This document shows, piece after piece, positions 12,986 through 23,748 of a stretch of DNA of 64,000 nt. The notes under the pieces were generated by a model. It saw nothing but the letters and a program-made list of their open reading frames with translations, did no database searches and was not told where the DNA came from. The position numbers and the translations under genes were made by a program. Positions within the stretch are counted from its first letter, which is position 1; each line of letters begins with the position of its first letter. Source of the DNA: Parus major. Lineage: Eukaryota; Chordata; Aves; Passeriformes; Paridae. Where the stretch lies: positions 91,250,230 to 91,314,229 of the forward strand of contig NC_031768.1 in assembly GCF_001522545.3 (NCBI RefSeq), written 5' to 3'.

Positions 12986-14333
12986 TCTTCTATATTCTAA
13001 TATCCTATTTCTTGAACTTTGTACTTTTCTCAGTGCTGTGTTCATGAGTCTTCTTCAGTCAAGTCTTCTGGTCCAGATGCCAGTAGTGGACAGGTGACAC
13101 TCAGAGATTTGGCTACAGTTTTGGTGGGGTTATAGGGGTGATACGTTGTCAAAGAAATAACATGACAATAAACATTAAATGACAGTTTTTGTCATCCTTA
13201 ATTAATTTGGTATAACATCATTGACAAACAGTAGAGGACTTAGAATCACATCTTAATATATAGTCTGCTTCTCTGTATTACCTGGACAGATTGTTTTTCA
13301 TTTATTTATAAATAAAAAGCAAAGCTCAATATTGCTGTGCTGTTCAGGACTAGCAACCAAGTTTCTTTTCAGCAGGGAATGTTTACTAACAGTGAGTGGG
13401 GCAGCTGAAATTTTTTTTGCCTTTGTGGAAGAATAAGTAACACAGGAGCAGAAGATTGGGAAGTAAAGACAGAATAATCTTTCCAGTCTGTCAAACTAGT
13501 TGCTAAAGCCAAACATCAGCAGAAATTACTCTGCATCATCACTGAGAAGCAGCTTGTTGTCACAGACTGTTTTCCCAGATAGCAATGCCATTAATTCTAC
13601 CTGGTGTCCTTCACAGATCCTCGTTTACTTGTCTAGTTGCAAATGGAGCATCCAAAAAACAGTGCTGCCTCCTGAAATGTGGCCGTTCAAATGTTCATGT
13701 TTCAGAAGGAATATGAGAGGCTGAGTTATTCACCAGAGTGTTTTGAGCAGCCCTAGTGGAAGAATCCATCATGAACTTATAGAACAACTTTCACCCTTCT
13801 TACTTGCTGGGAATTGTCTATGAACAATGTGGGATCTTCTTGAATTACTAACTATTGACAATCATTTGTCAAATAATATCTGTGAGTAATTTTTATGTTG
13901 CAGCTTGTCCATGATCTGCTTATTGAGAATATTTGAAATCAGAGCTGACTGATTAGCTGTGATTGCACATATTGGTTACCTAGGGCAGTGTTGGTCCCTG
14001 ATGGGATGAGCCTAGGTCTTTGAAGCACATTTATACAGTGAATGCTTATGATTAAAAATTTCCTCACAAATAATCTCTAATGGCCACTAAAAATTGCTGT
14101 TTCTGTGAACACTTCTGCCAGTAAACTCATTAGCTAAAATAATTGCACAAAAAGAATGCGAAAGGGAGAGCAAAGCAAGGCAGACCAATTTGTTTTCAAA
14201 TCAGAATGGATATTGCTGAAATATTCTACTCTTCCCCAGTCCTTTGAGACTAGGCTTTGTAAGAATATTTTGGACTTTTACTCCTGAAGCTTTAACAACT
14301 CCTGTTTCTGGCAGGAAGGACCTTATAGATGCA
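12986..14333. other. Unique non-coding sequence
   Basis: Nothing recognised apart from a possible faint continuation of the antisense CR1 in the first 60 bases. Confidence 0.55.
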
Positions 14334-14373
14334 GTGTTGTTGTTGTTGTGGTGGTGGTGGTGGTGGTTGTTGT
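14334..14373 (+). repeat. TTG/GTG trinucleotide repeat
   Basis: (TTG)n passes into (GTG)n and back to TTG, G/T-only on the + strand. It abuts the GGAA array directly, so the two form one compound tandem repeat. Confidence 0.95.
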
Positions 14374-14503
14374 GGAAGGAAGGAAAGGAAGGGAGGAAGG
14401 AAGGAAGTGGCGGAAGGAAGTGGCGGAAGGAAGGAAGTGGCGGAAGGAAGGAAGGAAGTGGCAGAAGGAAGGAAGGAAGTGGCAGAAGGAAGGAAGGAAG
14501 GAA
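14374..14503 (+). repeat. GGAA microsatellite with GTGGCRGAA minisatellite
   Basis: An almost pure-purine + strand array built of (GGAA)n followed by GTGGCGGAA or GTGGCAGAA. Five GTGGCRGAA blocks are visible. The GGAA spacer grows along the array, from one unit to two to three, and the CGG of the first three blocks becomes CAG in the last two. That is a visible record of stepwise expansion. Purine asymmetry makes triplex (H-DNA) formation plausible. GGAA repeats are known binding platforms for ETS proteins, but a role here is speculation. The open frames across it are low-complexity artefacts. Confidence 0.95.
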
Positions 14504-17500
14504 TTGCAGAGTTCAATATGCTGCTCAAATGGTTTATTTTTTTTCTGAACCACCAGAGAAAAGCAGGGGGTTAAATGTGGAGTAAATGGATATAGATAGC
14601 CTAGATTATTGTGCCTGATTATTCTACAGTGCTTTAACACTCTTTGGTAAAATAGAACAGATACTTGCATTACAGGAATCCCGTGGGCTTTGATTTTACT
14701 GCTCTTGGTTTCTTTTATGTGTCTGCACAGGGAGAGAGGGCAAGCCTCATTTTTAACTTCCTTCAAAGGCAGAAGCCTGTTTTGGTGTTGGGTGATTAGC
14801 TTTGGAAATCATTCTTAAGTAGATGTTTAGCTGTAAATTTGCCATTGTTCTGTCAGCTTTAGTTCCTTTTGGTTTGGTCTCTTTCCTTCTTTTTCTCTTT
14901 TCCCCACTCACTCAGGACATAAACTTTAATGATGAGATTTCATGCTCAGTCAAGTTTTTGAAAGCCACTTATGTGAAGCATCAATCAGATTATATACCTG
15001 CCCTGGCTGGGTGGCTGCTTTTCCCTCCCTACAAGGGGCTGATGGTCAAAATTACATAATGAAATACTATTGACAGCTTATCAGACTATCACCTCTCCCT
15101 CCCCTCCCGCCACAAAAAGCCTCTGCAAGTGATGGCTTAGTCTGTCACCATGGAAATTGTTATTGCCTGGCATTACTCTAGAAAGTATAATTGTGTTTGC
15201 TTCTTAACACATCTACTGACACATTAGCTACCTTTACTAGCCTGTACAGAAAAGGCCTGATAAATTGGTAAATCTCTTCTTCTTTCTCTGCTTCTGTCAC
15301 TGACCTAGCACTGGATTTCATGTTTCTCCGTAGAATTTTAACACTTTTCAGGTCAAGAGTCTCATTTCTGTTAGTCTTACTGTATGGCCTCTGCTACTCT
15401 GGAGAAATGTAGGAGAATATTCATACAAACAATAAAATCAATTCAATCATGGCAGCAGTATTGTTGATAAAGTACAGAGTCTAGCAGCTTCTAGTTCATG
15501 ACAGGTAACTATAGTTCCTAAATTGTGTTAAAAACAGTTTGGAAGCAGCTGAAGATCTGCCTCTGCAACAACTTAAAGCATCAAGGTTTTTACTGTCCTG
15601 GCAACATGACCAGCAGAAAACCTCTCTGCTCTTTGCACGCTTTTTCTTCCTGTGCTGGACTTCAATGCTAATGCATCCTGTTTTCAATTGACAGGAAGAA
15701 AAGTGTTTGTGTATGTGCTTGTGAGATGCCTGGGAATAAGCTCTAGCTGGACCTTATGTCATTTATGCAGCATGCCATATTGCCCATCCCTGATAAAGGG
15801 GTCTCACCCCAGAGCACATCTGGTGGCCTGTAATGCAAAATTTCACAGCTATTTGAATTGCCAAAGGCTGCTGAAGAGCATGTAGCACTGTGGCACTCAC
15901 TCCTTCCCCCCAGGTGGTTGTTGCCAGAGGAGAGGAAGGATGGACAAAGGGAGGCCAGCTGTGACTACATTTGATGAAGTTCATCTTTATAACCCTTGTG
16001 TCCCAGGAATAGACTCTCCTAACTATAATCAGCTCTGGATCTCTGAGGTCAGCCTTACCCACTGCACTGTGCTGCTTCACTCATTACAGTGTGCTGGATA
16101 TTGACTATTTTTCTGTCCACCCCACTTCCAATGCAGCTTTATTATTTGTCAACTGCTGTCTACCCAATTGCTGCTTTAATGACCTTTCTAAATGTAAAAA
16201 ATAACACATACATATCTTCCACTAAATAAGAAAGTACAGGTATTTGATAAAAGAGGTTTCATTATGTTGCTCTGAAGTAGAACACAGTAGTTATCTCATA
16301 ACACATGTTGGTTTCACCTGACAATATAGAACAGGAAATAAAGAAAAATAATTGTTGCCATTTCAAACCTTGAACAGATTTCACAGAGGGAAAAACCTAA
16401 TTATTGATATTTAAGTCTGTAAGGTTATTATGGAAAACAACCACACAAGCATCTCAAAATTTGGTAGTTCTGTAGCTGACACAAGAAACCTTTACAAACA
16501 CCAGATGTTCTGTTGGACCAACACTTGATGATTTTGAAGACAATTTTTTTTCCACTAAATAATGAACATTCTCTTTGATGAACGAATATGGATTTTTCTT
16601 TATTATGTTTTGGTCTTAAGGCAAGTAAGCTTATTTTATTTGTAATCTGTTCTATCCTTGAAGTGTCACTAATCTGTAAGGTCTGCTTTAAATGAATTGC
16701 TGCTAGCTTAAATTATCTGGCCCTCTGCTTTGCCACTTTAACGAGTTGCACAGCAAAATTAAGCTCATGAAGGCTTCCCACTCTGGAGAGGGGGTATGAA
16801 AAACAAGCAGTATGATGAAGGCGTGTCTTTACCTTGTTTGCCACCTGAAGCTTTATTGCATGAGTGACTAAGAAATGGGCTACGAGCCCCTCTCTGCCTT
16901 TCTGTTGAGACTGTCTGAATTGTGCAGCAGTGTTTGTTTCCAGGATTAAATGCTATCCTTTGCTCTGTGAGCACTGCATCGCACCCATAATTTATTTTCA
17001 GATTTGTTAGCACCATCAGAACAGTCACCTGTTCTTCCCACACTGTTGTGTGCAAGCCTGTATTCTCTAACACCTCCCTAGCTGGCAAATACAGTCCCTC
17101 TGACAAACAGCTTGTGCTTTACATGAGATAGAACAAAGTGAAACTTCCAGCCCACATAATATACAGCTTGTCTTGAACATTTCTGTGCAGGTTTGTCCCT
17201 GCTTCAGGTGCTGAAACCACAAACTGTTTTATTCAGTCTTATTCTCAGCTAATTCTATATCCTTCCCCCTAACTCTGCTTTGCCTTTCACAGCTCTCTGT
17301 GTAATGGGCCTCTGTTTAATGAGTTGAAGAGTTGTTTTCAGAGATCAAATACTGTTTTTGGTACACGTGTACCTTCATCTACTAAAACAAATTCCAGTGG
17401 CTTTGAGAAGAGAAGAGTTGACAGTGTAGGGGAAACAAAAAAAGACTGATGAAGGGAAAGGTGGTGTGATTGCTGAGCATTTGGATTTGGGAGGCAGGGA

Positions 17501-18389
17501 GGACTAGTATTTTATTCCTCCAGTGTTCTGTGTATCCATCATTCAGACAGAATCTCTGTTAGTGGAAATCTAATTCTTCAGTTACTGGCCAAAGTTAATT
17601 AATTTGTAAATATATTTTATCTTCTAAGTGACAACCCTTTCTGACAGAGGAGCTGATAGAAAGAGCAAAGGGGTTAAGGTGTCATGTAACACCATGTTCA
17701 TCCCAGGAGGCTGAGGTGACATCAACTAGTTCCATCTCCTCTAGAAGCTGCCCTTTATAGCATGGAAATACTGTGATTAAAGTGAGGAGGGAAGCATTGT
17801 TCTTAAGGCTATGCTCCTGATTGCTTCACCTTTTATAAGGAGAGTCCATCTAGAGCTGTGTTTGTCTAAACTTGCCATTTTATTTTTGTCAGTGGTTCCT
17901 CCTCCAGTGGTTTCATCTGTCTTCCACTTTGTACTGCTCTACTGTTTGGGTTCCTAATGAGCAAGAAGGGATTTTCTAGTTTTGACTGGAAGGTAATGCC
18001 TTTGAGGGTAGTGGTCACATAAATGCAAGCTTTTGAGAGGTCAGAAGTTCCATTGAGAGACCCTGAGAAACTTGAGGACTGGACTTACAGTGGTGCCATG
18101 AAGTTCAGCATGGAAAAATTCTTCATCTGTGGTAGAATAATCCGTAGTCAGTGCTGGTCAGGAACTGTCTCTTGGAGTATCAGCCCATCATGGAAGGACC
18201 TGGGCTTTAAGGTATTAAACAGAGAGCTGAGTATGAGCCAGCAGGAGAAGAGAGTCATCTTCCTGTAGCCCAATATAAGTGTGATTAACAGACCACAGAA
18301 TGATCATTTTCCCTTGTGCAGCCATGCTGAGTCTGTGTGAGTATATTATATACAGTTTGGACTTGCTATAGTTCTACAGGAGCATTGAG
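14504..18389. other. Unique non-coding sequence
   Basis: No gene, RNA or repeat family recognised across almost 3.9 kb. Composition is ordinary AT-rich bird DNA. Open frames of up to 147 codons at 14323-14766 (-) are driven by the neighbouring repeat array, and the others (15652-17106) have no domain signal. Confidence 0.55.
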
Positions 18390-18592
18390 AAAGCAGGAAA
18401 GGCCTCTAGGATGTTCAGGAACCAAGAAGGCATAGATGATGAGGAAAAGTTGAGTGAATTCTATTAATTTAGTCAGATGGAAAGAGGCAGTATAGTGAGG
18501 AAATAGTAACTTAATTGCTTGTTGAGTAGCAAAATTAATAGATTAAAATTAACAGGCTCTTCCCAGGAATGGCAAATGATGAAGTAAGGATA
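18390..18592 (+). mobile_element. CR1 LINE, 5'-ward part interrupted by an LTR
   Basis: Diverged sequence in the order expected of the terminal CR1 ORF2/3' region: GATGATGAGGAAAAGTTGAG, then TTTAGTCAGATGGAAAGAGG, then GGCTCTTCCCAGGAATGGC. It stops where the LTR begins, and the CR1 3' end resumes on the same strand after the LTR. The continuity of order is the main evidence; individual matches are weak. Confidence 0.5.
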
Positions 18593-18855
18593 TCCTGGCT
18601 TTGGCTGACAAAGAGTTAATTTTCTTCCTAGTAGCTGTTACAGTGCTGTGCTCTGGACTTAGTATGAGGATAACAATGATGACACACTGATGTTTTAGTT
18701 ATTGTTGAGTGCTACTTCCTCAAAATCAGGGACTTGTCAGCTTTCCATGCTCTTGCTGCTGAGCAGGTGTGTGAGAAACTGAGAGGGGACACAGCCAGGA
18801 CAGGTGATCCAAACTGGCCAAAGGGATATTCCATTCATGAGAAGGTCATGCTCAG

Positions 18856-18863
18856 TATAAAAA
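18856..18863 (+). promoter_or_regulatory. TATA box of the ERVL LTR
   Basis: TATAAAAA lies in the context CTCAGTATAAAAACTTAGG, about 265 bases into the LTR. This is the expected place for the U3 core promoter. Transcription would run to the right. Confidence 0.6.
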
Positions 18864-19064
18864 CTTAGGGGGAAGTCTGAGAAGGAACAGCCTGGACATT
18901 GGGTAGTTGTTGGTACACTGATGGATTGTGTTTCACTTATTTCTCTTGGGGTTAATATTTCTCTTTCTCTCTCTCTCACTCTCAATCCCCCACTCTCCTC
19001 CCTGCTTATTTTCATGGCATTTTTTATTACTAGTTTTAATATTTTATTTTGTTTGTTTTCAATT

Positions 19065-19070
19065 ATTAAA
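19065..19070 (+). terminator. LTR polyadenylation signal (ATTAAA)
   Basis: ATTAAA, in AATTATTAAATGGTTC, lies about 115 bases before the LTR end. This fits the R/U5 polyadenylation signal of this LTR type. Confidence 0.55.
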
Positions 19071-19185
19071 TGGTTCTTATCCTAACTCATGAGGTTTATC
19101 TTTTCTCTCTGATTCTCCTCCCCACTGCTGGTTGGAAGTGACAAGGGGGTGTGTAGTGCTTAGCTGTCAGTGGGGTTAAACCACA

Positions 19186-19422
19186 TCAAAGAGTAGATAC
19201 AAGATGCAGAGTTCAGGTGAAATGTTAAGAAAATGTTCATCCCTAGGACAGAAGTATTCCACAACAAAAGGTACAGAGATTGTTGCAACATCTCTGTACT
19301 TGGAGGTTTTTTAAGATTTGGCTGGACAAATCCACAGCTGACTTGATCTTAAGTATGGGTGGGAGATTAGACTAAGTGATCTCCAGGGTTCTCTTCCAAC
19401 AAGCATTTCTGTCATTCTGTCA
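19186..19422 (+). mobile_element. CR1 LINE 3' end
   Basis: Shows the canonical CR1 3' terminal order. TCTGTACTTGGAGGTTTTTT is followed by GGCTGGACAAATCCACAGCTG and ACTTGATCTTAAG. Then come AGACTAAGTGATCTCCAGGG and TTCTCTTCCAAC. It ends in a tandem ATTCTGTC-type tail (TTTCTGTCATTCTGTCAG, about 19405-19422). CR1 elements end in short 8-mer repeats instead of poly-A, so this end is diagnostic. It resumes directly after the solo LTR, so the LTR landed inside this copy. Confidence 0.9.
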
Positions 19423-20072
19423 GTTGAATTTGTTCACTTTGATATAAAGAAAAACAAAATCAAAACCCTTTTAAGCTGAAGTTGCCAACATACAAAATGG
19501 CTATCAAACCAAAGGCCTGCTATTCTGGAAAAATGAGCCTTCGGAAGCAGAAATAACAGTGTCTCTGTACAGCAATTGTAGGTTGTCTAGGACTCAGTCC
19601 TGGTCCATTCGTGCTGTGAAAATCTGTTTTGACAGAGAGGAAACTATGCTTTAGCTTCATTTAAATAGAATTTTAATGAATTTGATAGAAAATTAATGTA
19701 TTATGGGCAGCATCTTTCCTAATGTAGTTTATTTTTCTGTGCAATTTCTGAACTGATTTTCTGGGACTCCAAAGAAGCTGGTACCACTAAAGTGAAACTG
19801 TAAAACAGGTGGTAAAGGGGGCATTTAAATCATCATACTTAACTTTTGTAGTTACCATATCTTTGAGATTACAGATGTTTGCTATTTTTGGAAATAGAAA
19901 AACAGATGGTCAGAAGAACTTCACTGGGTTGGCCTGTACTTTGTTTACTTTTTCTTTTGGTAGATAGAAGGGTTATAAACACACTAGCTAGAAATTAAAG
20001 TGCAGGTTCCAGGTCTTAAGACTCATGACCTGCAGGAAAAACTGACATGGCAATTAGTATTTCCATATCTAC
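19423..20072. other. Unique non-coding sequence
   Basis: Nothing recognised between the CR1 tail and the CTTT array. Confidence 0.55.
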
Positions 20073-20319
20073 TTTCTTTGCTTCTTTCTTTGCTTCTTTC
20101 TTTGCTTCTTTCTTTNNNNNNNNNNNNNNNNNNNNNNNNNNNNNNNNNNNNNNNNNNNNNNNNNNNNNNNNNNNNNNNNNNNNNNNNNNNNNNNNNNNNN
20201 NNNNNNNNNNNNNNNNNNNNNNNNNNNNNNNNNNNNNNNNNNNNNNNNNNNNNNNNNNNNNNNNNNNNNNNNNNNNNNNNNNNNNNNNNNNNNCTTCTTT
20301 CTTTCCTTCTTTCCTTTTC
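20073..20319 (+). repeat. CTTT-rich tandem array with a 12-bp unit, containing a gap
   Basis: The left side is a regular 12-base unit (GCTTCTTTCTTT) repeated about four times. After the gap the array continues as CTTCTTTCTTTCCTTC and then decays. The + strand is almost pure pyrimidine. The true length is unknown because of the unresolved bases. Confidence 0.9.
20116..20293. other. Assembly gap (178 N)
   Basis: 178 unresolved bases lie inside the CTTT array. Open frames crossing it have no meaning. Confidence 0.99.
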
Positions 20320-20363
20320 AAGAAAGTCTAAGAATGGATTTGGCTGTCTTTAGTTGTATTTTT

Positions 20364-20390
20364 GACATTGCACTCGAGCAATGTCGAGTG
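20364..20390. other. Two overlapping perfect hairpins
   Basis: GACATTGC (20364-20371) pairs perfectly with GCAATGTC (20378-20385) around the loop ACTCGA. CACTCGA (20371-20377) pairs perfectly with TCGAGTG (20384-20390) around the loop GCAATG. The two stems share bases and exclude each other. They lie 45 bases after the pyrimidine array. This may be by-chance structure or a product of template switching next to the repeat. Confidence 0.85.
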
Positions 20391-22205
20391 TTTGTTGTGA
20401 GCAGTGGTTAAATTCATTCTGCAGGGATTAAATATGTATTTCTTTTTCCTTGGCATAATGTAGAGTTTATACTGTGCGTAGTATAAAATTTATGGCACCT
20501 TAAATTGTTTACTTCAAGTCTTCTTGCTGGTTGTAAACAAAGGGAACAGGAGGTACTTACATCTCTTAGCAATTTTAACTAGCTCTAAAATAAAAACCAA
20601 AAGTTTCTGCTTATAGAACTTCCCAGTTTATTTCACATCTACTTTTTCTTCTTCCATTAATAAGTAAAGACATAATTTGTTAGATTCTTAGTAAGTGGGA
20701 TTGAAGGGTCACCAGATTGCTAATAAAGGAACAAATTAAATATCAATACTAAATTAAAGTGTTGGCCAGGCTAGAGAGAACTGAAAAACAGTATCTGTAC
20801 TCGTATTAGCAGCTTGGAAATCATGGAAAACTGTCAGCAGAAATCCACTGTCTTCCATAAATCATCCACTATCTTTGACGTAGTAAGCAAAAGAATTCAC
20901 CAATGACAGGTGCTGTCACAGAACATATTTATTCCCCAAGTTTTTATTTTCTCTATCAGCTACAATGATGGACAATCATGTCTTGTGTCCTGAATGATGG
21001 CAATTTCTAAGAAATTCTACAATTGCTGCCCTTGAAGACTGCCTCTTTCATGATCCAATGTCAAAATCTATCTATATGCCTGTATAAAACACTTATCACT
21101 GTGGTATTTAAGCACTCTACATGGATTAAAAATGAACAGTGAAGCTGCCTGGAGGATAGTCAGTAAAATCTACTTAAGTTTTGGATTTTGTGATATAATG
21201 TGATTTCATTGGGTTGACAGAGAAACACAAAGAAACATCAGACACTTCACAAAAATTTGGGGAAAAAAGCTGTTCTTATTTTTTTCAACTGAAAAAAAGA
21301 GATTAAAGTATTGAAAAATTTGAGAATAAATTCTGGTTGTCAGTGTGACTTAAACCTTGACTTGCAAAAGAATAATAGGTTTTTACTTGTTTGTATGACA
21401 ATGAGAGGTGGGTTTGTAATCACTCTATAATGGGCCTTGCCACTAGAATGACACCTCAGGAGAGGGAAAACTCTCACTGTCCTGTTCCATTTTCCCCTCA
21501 TCACTAAGACAGTTGAGTATTAACAAATAATTATGGCAGCAGGCTAAACTATGCTTCAGGATGCAGGTTCTTTGGTTTCCATTCAAAGTACCAGTCCCAA
21601 AAACAAGTGGCTTGACCCTCTCAGAAAGTGGTCCAGTGGCATATTCAGCTCAAGAAAGTACACACTCTGCAATATGGGAAAAGACTCTGATCTAACGACT
21701 TGACTGTGTTCTCATTATGCCAGAAACCAAAATTTTGTTAATCTTATGCAATCAGCCTATAAATTAGGAGTTCTTAAGAAAATCTTGTAATCATTGCACT
21801 TGTTGTGAATAATTTGGGAGATATAAATGATACATTTGATGTTATGTACTTCCTATATCTTATTGTCAGGCTATGAACTCTATATTGTTTCCATAACCTA
21901 TTTTTTCACTACAAAACTGTTCCACACCTTCCTTTTGACTACATGGGCTCCATACTTGAGTTGAGACACACAAAAAAAGACAGAAGAAAATAATGTACTC
22001 ATCCAACACTTAAAATACAGGGATATCAATCCCTGTTGGGTAAATAACAGTGAAGAAAGGAGAAAATTTCTCATATTATCATTGCTGAGTGATGCTTTGT
22101 CAGGCTATTGGTTGCATTAAGATGATAGATACAGTGGAAGGAATTTGAATAAAGATAAGCTTGTGTATGTCCCTTTGGAATTGAAGAAGCCCCCCATTGA
22201 TGGGG
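20391..22205. other. Unique non-coding sequence upstream of the pol relic
   Basis: AT-rich. I looked for gag, protease or a 5' LTR belonging to the pol relic downstream and could not recognise any. Such remnants may be present but too diverged to see by eye. Confidence 0.5.
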
Positions 22206-22515
22206 TTGGCAAAGGCATGTAGCTCTTGCCTCTCCTCTGAGAAGAATTTTTTATCCCTCAGAGAATAGATATGAAGAGGGAGCTGAGCAGGCTCTGGGAG
22301 TCACGCAGGAACTGAAAGAATTGACAGAGGCAGATGGTTCCCTACACCTGTGTCTAAGGCCCACACAAAAAAGCAATATGCAAAGAGCAAAAATTTCCTT
22401 TGCCTTACAAGAGTTATTGACTAATTCCAAGTATCTGTCTATAATTAAGGCATCAGCAAAATTCTGGCTTGTGCTCTTGCCATCAACCATCTCCTTGGCA
22501 CTTTGGAAAAAATAG
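22206..22515 (+). pseudogene. RT N-terminal fragment of the pol relic
   Basis: The frame ending at the TAG at 22513-22515 contains DGSLHLCL (22333-22356), matching the beta-strand of Gypsy-type RTs that precedes the conserved proline. Further on is IIKASAKFWL (22441-22470), at the place of RT motif A. The catalytic Asp expected there reads Lys (codon at 22447-22449). Upstream, MKREL-like sequence lies in another frame, so a frameshift separates it. Motif C (YxDD) is not visible downstream. The enzyme is dead. The 169-codon open frame on the opposite strand (22251-22760) is a shadow of this stretch. Confidence 0.65.
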
Positions 22516-22610
22516 CACCAATTTGTGTTGTGTTTGGCATCCACTGAGAAACTATATTTTGGGATGATGCTGGAGAAGCTAATAAGGATGCCTGCCACAG
22601 CGAGGGAGTA

Positions 22611-22703
22611 TGTAAATTCTGTGGGGCAGTCAGTAACTGGGAAATTGTACAGACAGATCTGAAGACGATTCCAGCTGTCAGCGATATGCCTACCGTAACA
22701 AAG
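22611..22703 (+). pseudogene. RT/RNase H connection fragment of the pol relic
   Basis: Read from 22611, the frame gives CKFCGAVSNW, then TDLKTIPAVSDMP, and ends at a TGA at 22704-22706. The pattern K-F-x-G followed by x-D-x-K and D-M-P fits the segment linking the RT thumb to RNase H in Gypsy-like elements. Only about 95 bases separate it from the RT fragment, so most of the RT palm is missing. The frame differs from that of the RT fragment. Confidence 0.55.
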
Positions 22704-22833
22704 TGAGGGAGCGTGCAGGTTGGGAAGCAGATGGCTTTGTGTGGCTCTCCTGATCAACAACCTCAGATCAGATTCATCCAGAGATGCCCAGGAGAGATAG
22801 GATGCACCCTCTCATGAGGAGTTAGAGAAATAA

Positions 22834-23193
22834 ATGGCAACTAAGGACCAAGGTCTTAACAGACAGGTAGTAGTTAATGTTAAATACAAAGCTACCAGAG
22901 CAGGTACGAGAGCATTTATCTATATAATGTCCTCAAAACTGAAGGCCAGTGAGCTATGTATCATAGCTGCAGCAAAAGCTGAATCTCAGTATACACAAGT
23001 TGAGAAGGATGTCCTAGCTTAGCTTATGGTGATGAAAAATTTCCAGGATGTGTTTGTTGGAGGCCTGTATTAGCTGAAACTGACTGCAAGCAATTCATTG
23101 TGGTTTCCAGGAAGCATTGAGCAGACGCCTGCCAGGCATAGAGGGATTATTTTTTCTGACCAGCTGCAAATATATGACTTGCAAACTGAATAG
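22834..23193 (+). pseudogene. RNase H fragment of the pol relic
   Basis: One frame carries YKATRAGTRAF (about 22885-22917), then SQYTQVEKDVLA (22984-23019), MKNFQDVFVGG and finally QLQIYDLQTE before 23191. SQYTQVEKD and the aromatic/Gly block after it are typical of Gypsy-type RNase H. Three in-frame TAG stops occur at 23020-23022, 23071-23073 and 23191-23193. At the expected first catalytic Asp, before A-T-x-x-G, a Lys is read. This is the best-preserved part of the relic. Confidence 0.75.
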
Positions 23194-23464
23194 CAGAGGA
23201 AGAGGTCTGGTGGCTGCAGTTAAACTCTTGAGCATTTGTAAGAAAGATTTATGAGAAAGCATACAAACAACCAAGGATATGTCAATCCGATTAAAGAAAA
23301 AAATATCTCAATAACCTTTCTATTATCAAAAAAATATGGAGTTGTCCTGATAATATAATTAAGGACTAGACCTTTTAGAAAAATCAGTGAAACTATTGGC
23401 CAGAAGTTTATGTGCCCCGGTCCCTTTCAGGATTAAGAAGTTCTCAGTACTGCAAAGGATTTTG

Positions 23465-23630
23465 TTTAAGGGCACTAGGATGATGATCTGAAATGTGTTA
23501 CAGGGAAATATGATTAAAATGACACATGAAGGTCATTTAGGGATTGAAAACTCTGAGAGAGGTCAGAGATATTTTCTAGTGCTCCTCAAATGAACAGTGA
23601 TACTGAGGAAACTACCAAAGTGTCAGAAAT
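23465..23630 (+). pseudogene. Integrase H2C2 zinc-binding fragment of the pol relic
   Basis: One frame reads FKGTRMMI, a TGA, then MTHEGHLGIE (23519-23548), RYFLVLLK, another TGA at 23594-23596 and KCQK before a TAG. The two zinc-ligand histidines (23525 and 23534) are present. The second cysteine (TGT at 23621-23623) stands 29 codons after the second histidine. The first cysteine of the C-x2-C pair reads Leu. The spacing agrees with the Integrase_H2C2 domain that precedes the Gypsy integrase core. Confidence 0.75.
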
Positions 23631-23748
23631 AGAGGTCAGTGCACTAAAAAGAGACCAGGCTGGCAGCACAGAAAAAAATTGTCCTTGAGCTAGGGAGACA
23701 TAGATTTGCAGAAAAAAAGTCCTGGTTCCCTTTGAAAACTTATGTGAG

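Larger units (their letters stand above)
18593..19185 (+). mobile_element. Solo LTR, ERVL-type passerine endogenous retrovirus
   Basis: About 590 bases with landmarks of a familiar songbird ERVL LTR (TguLTR5-like). Near the start is GGCTTTGGCTGACAAAGAG running into GTTAATTTTCTTCCTAGTAG. Further along come AACACACTGATGTTTTAG-like sequence, GGGACACAGCCAGGACAGG and CCAAAGGGATATTCCATTC. It has a TATA box, a late ATTAAA signal and the terminal TGGGGTTAAACCACA. No internal gag or pol flanks it, so it is a solo LTR left by recombination. The ends are approximate and no clean target-site duplication is visible. The last third holds a CT-rich run (CTCTTTCTCTCTCTCTCAC). Confidence 0.85.

Noticed and set aside
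14244..14766. Open frames on both strands with repetitive Lys/Glu/Gly or Ser/Phe/Pro content
   Set aside because: They are translations of the GGAA/GTGGCRGAA array in different frames.
20000..20353. Open frames crossing the CTTT array
   Set aside because: They run through 178 unknown bases and low-complexity repeat.
22251..22760. Longest open frame of the window (169 codons, minus strand)
   Set aside because: It is antisense to the RT/connection part of the pol relic and resembles no protein family. Its openness is a by-product of the sense sequence.
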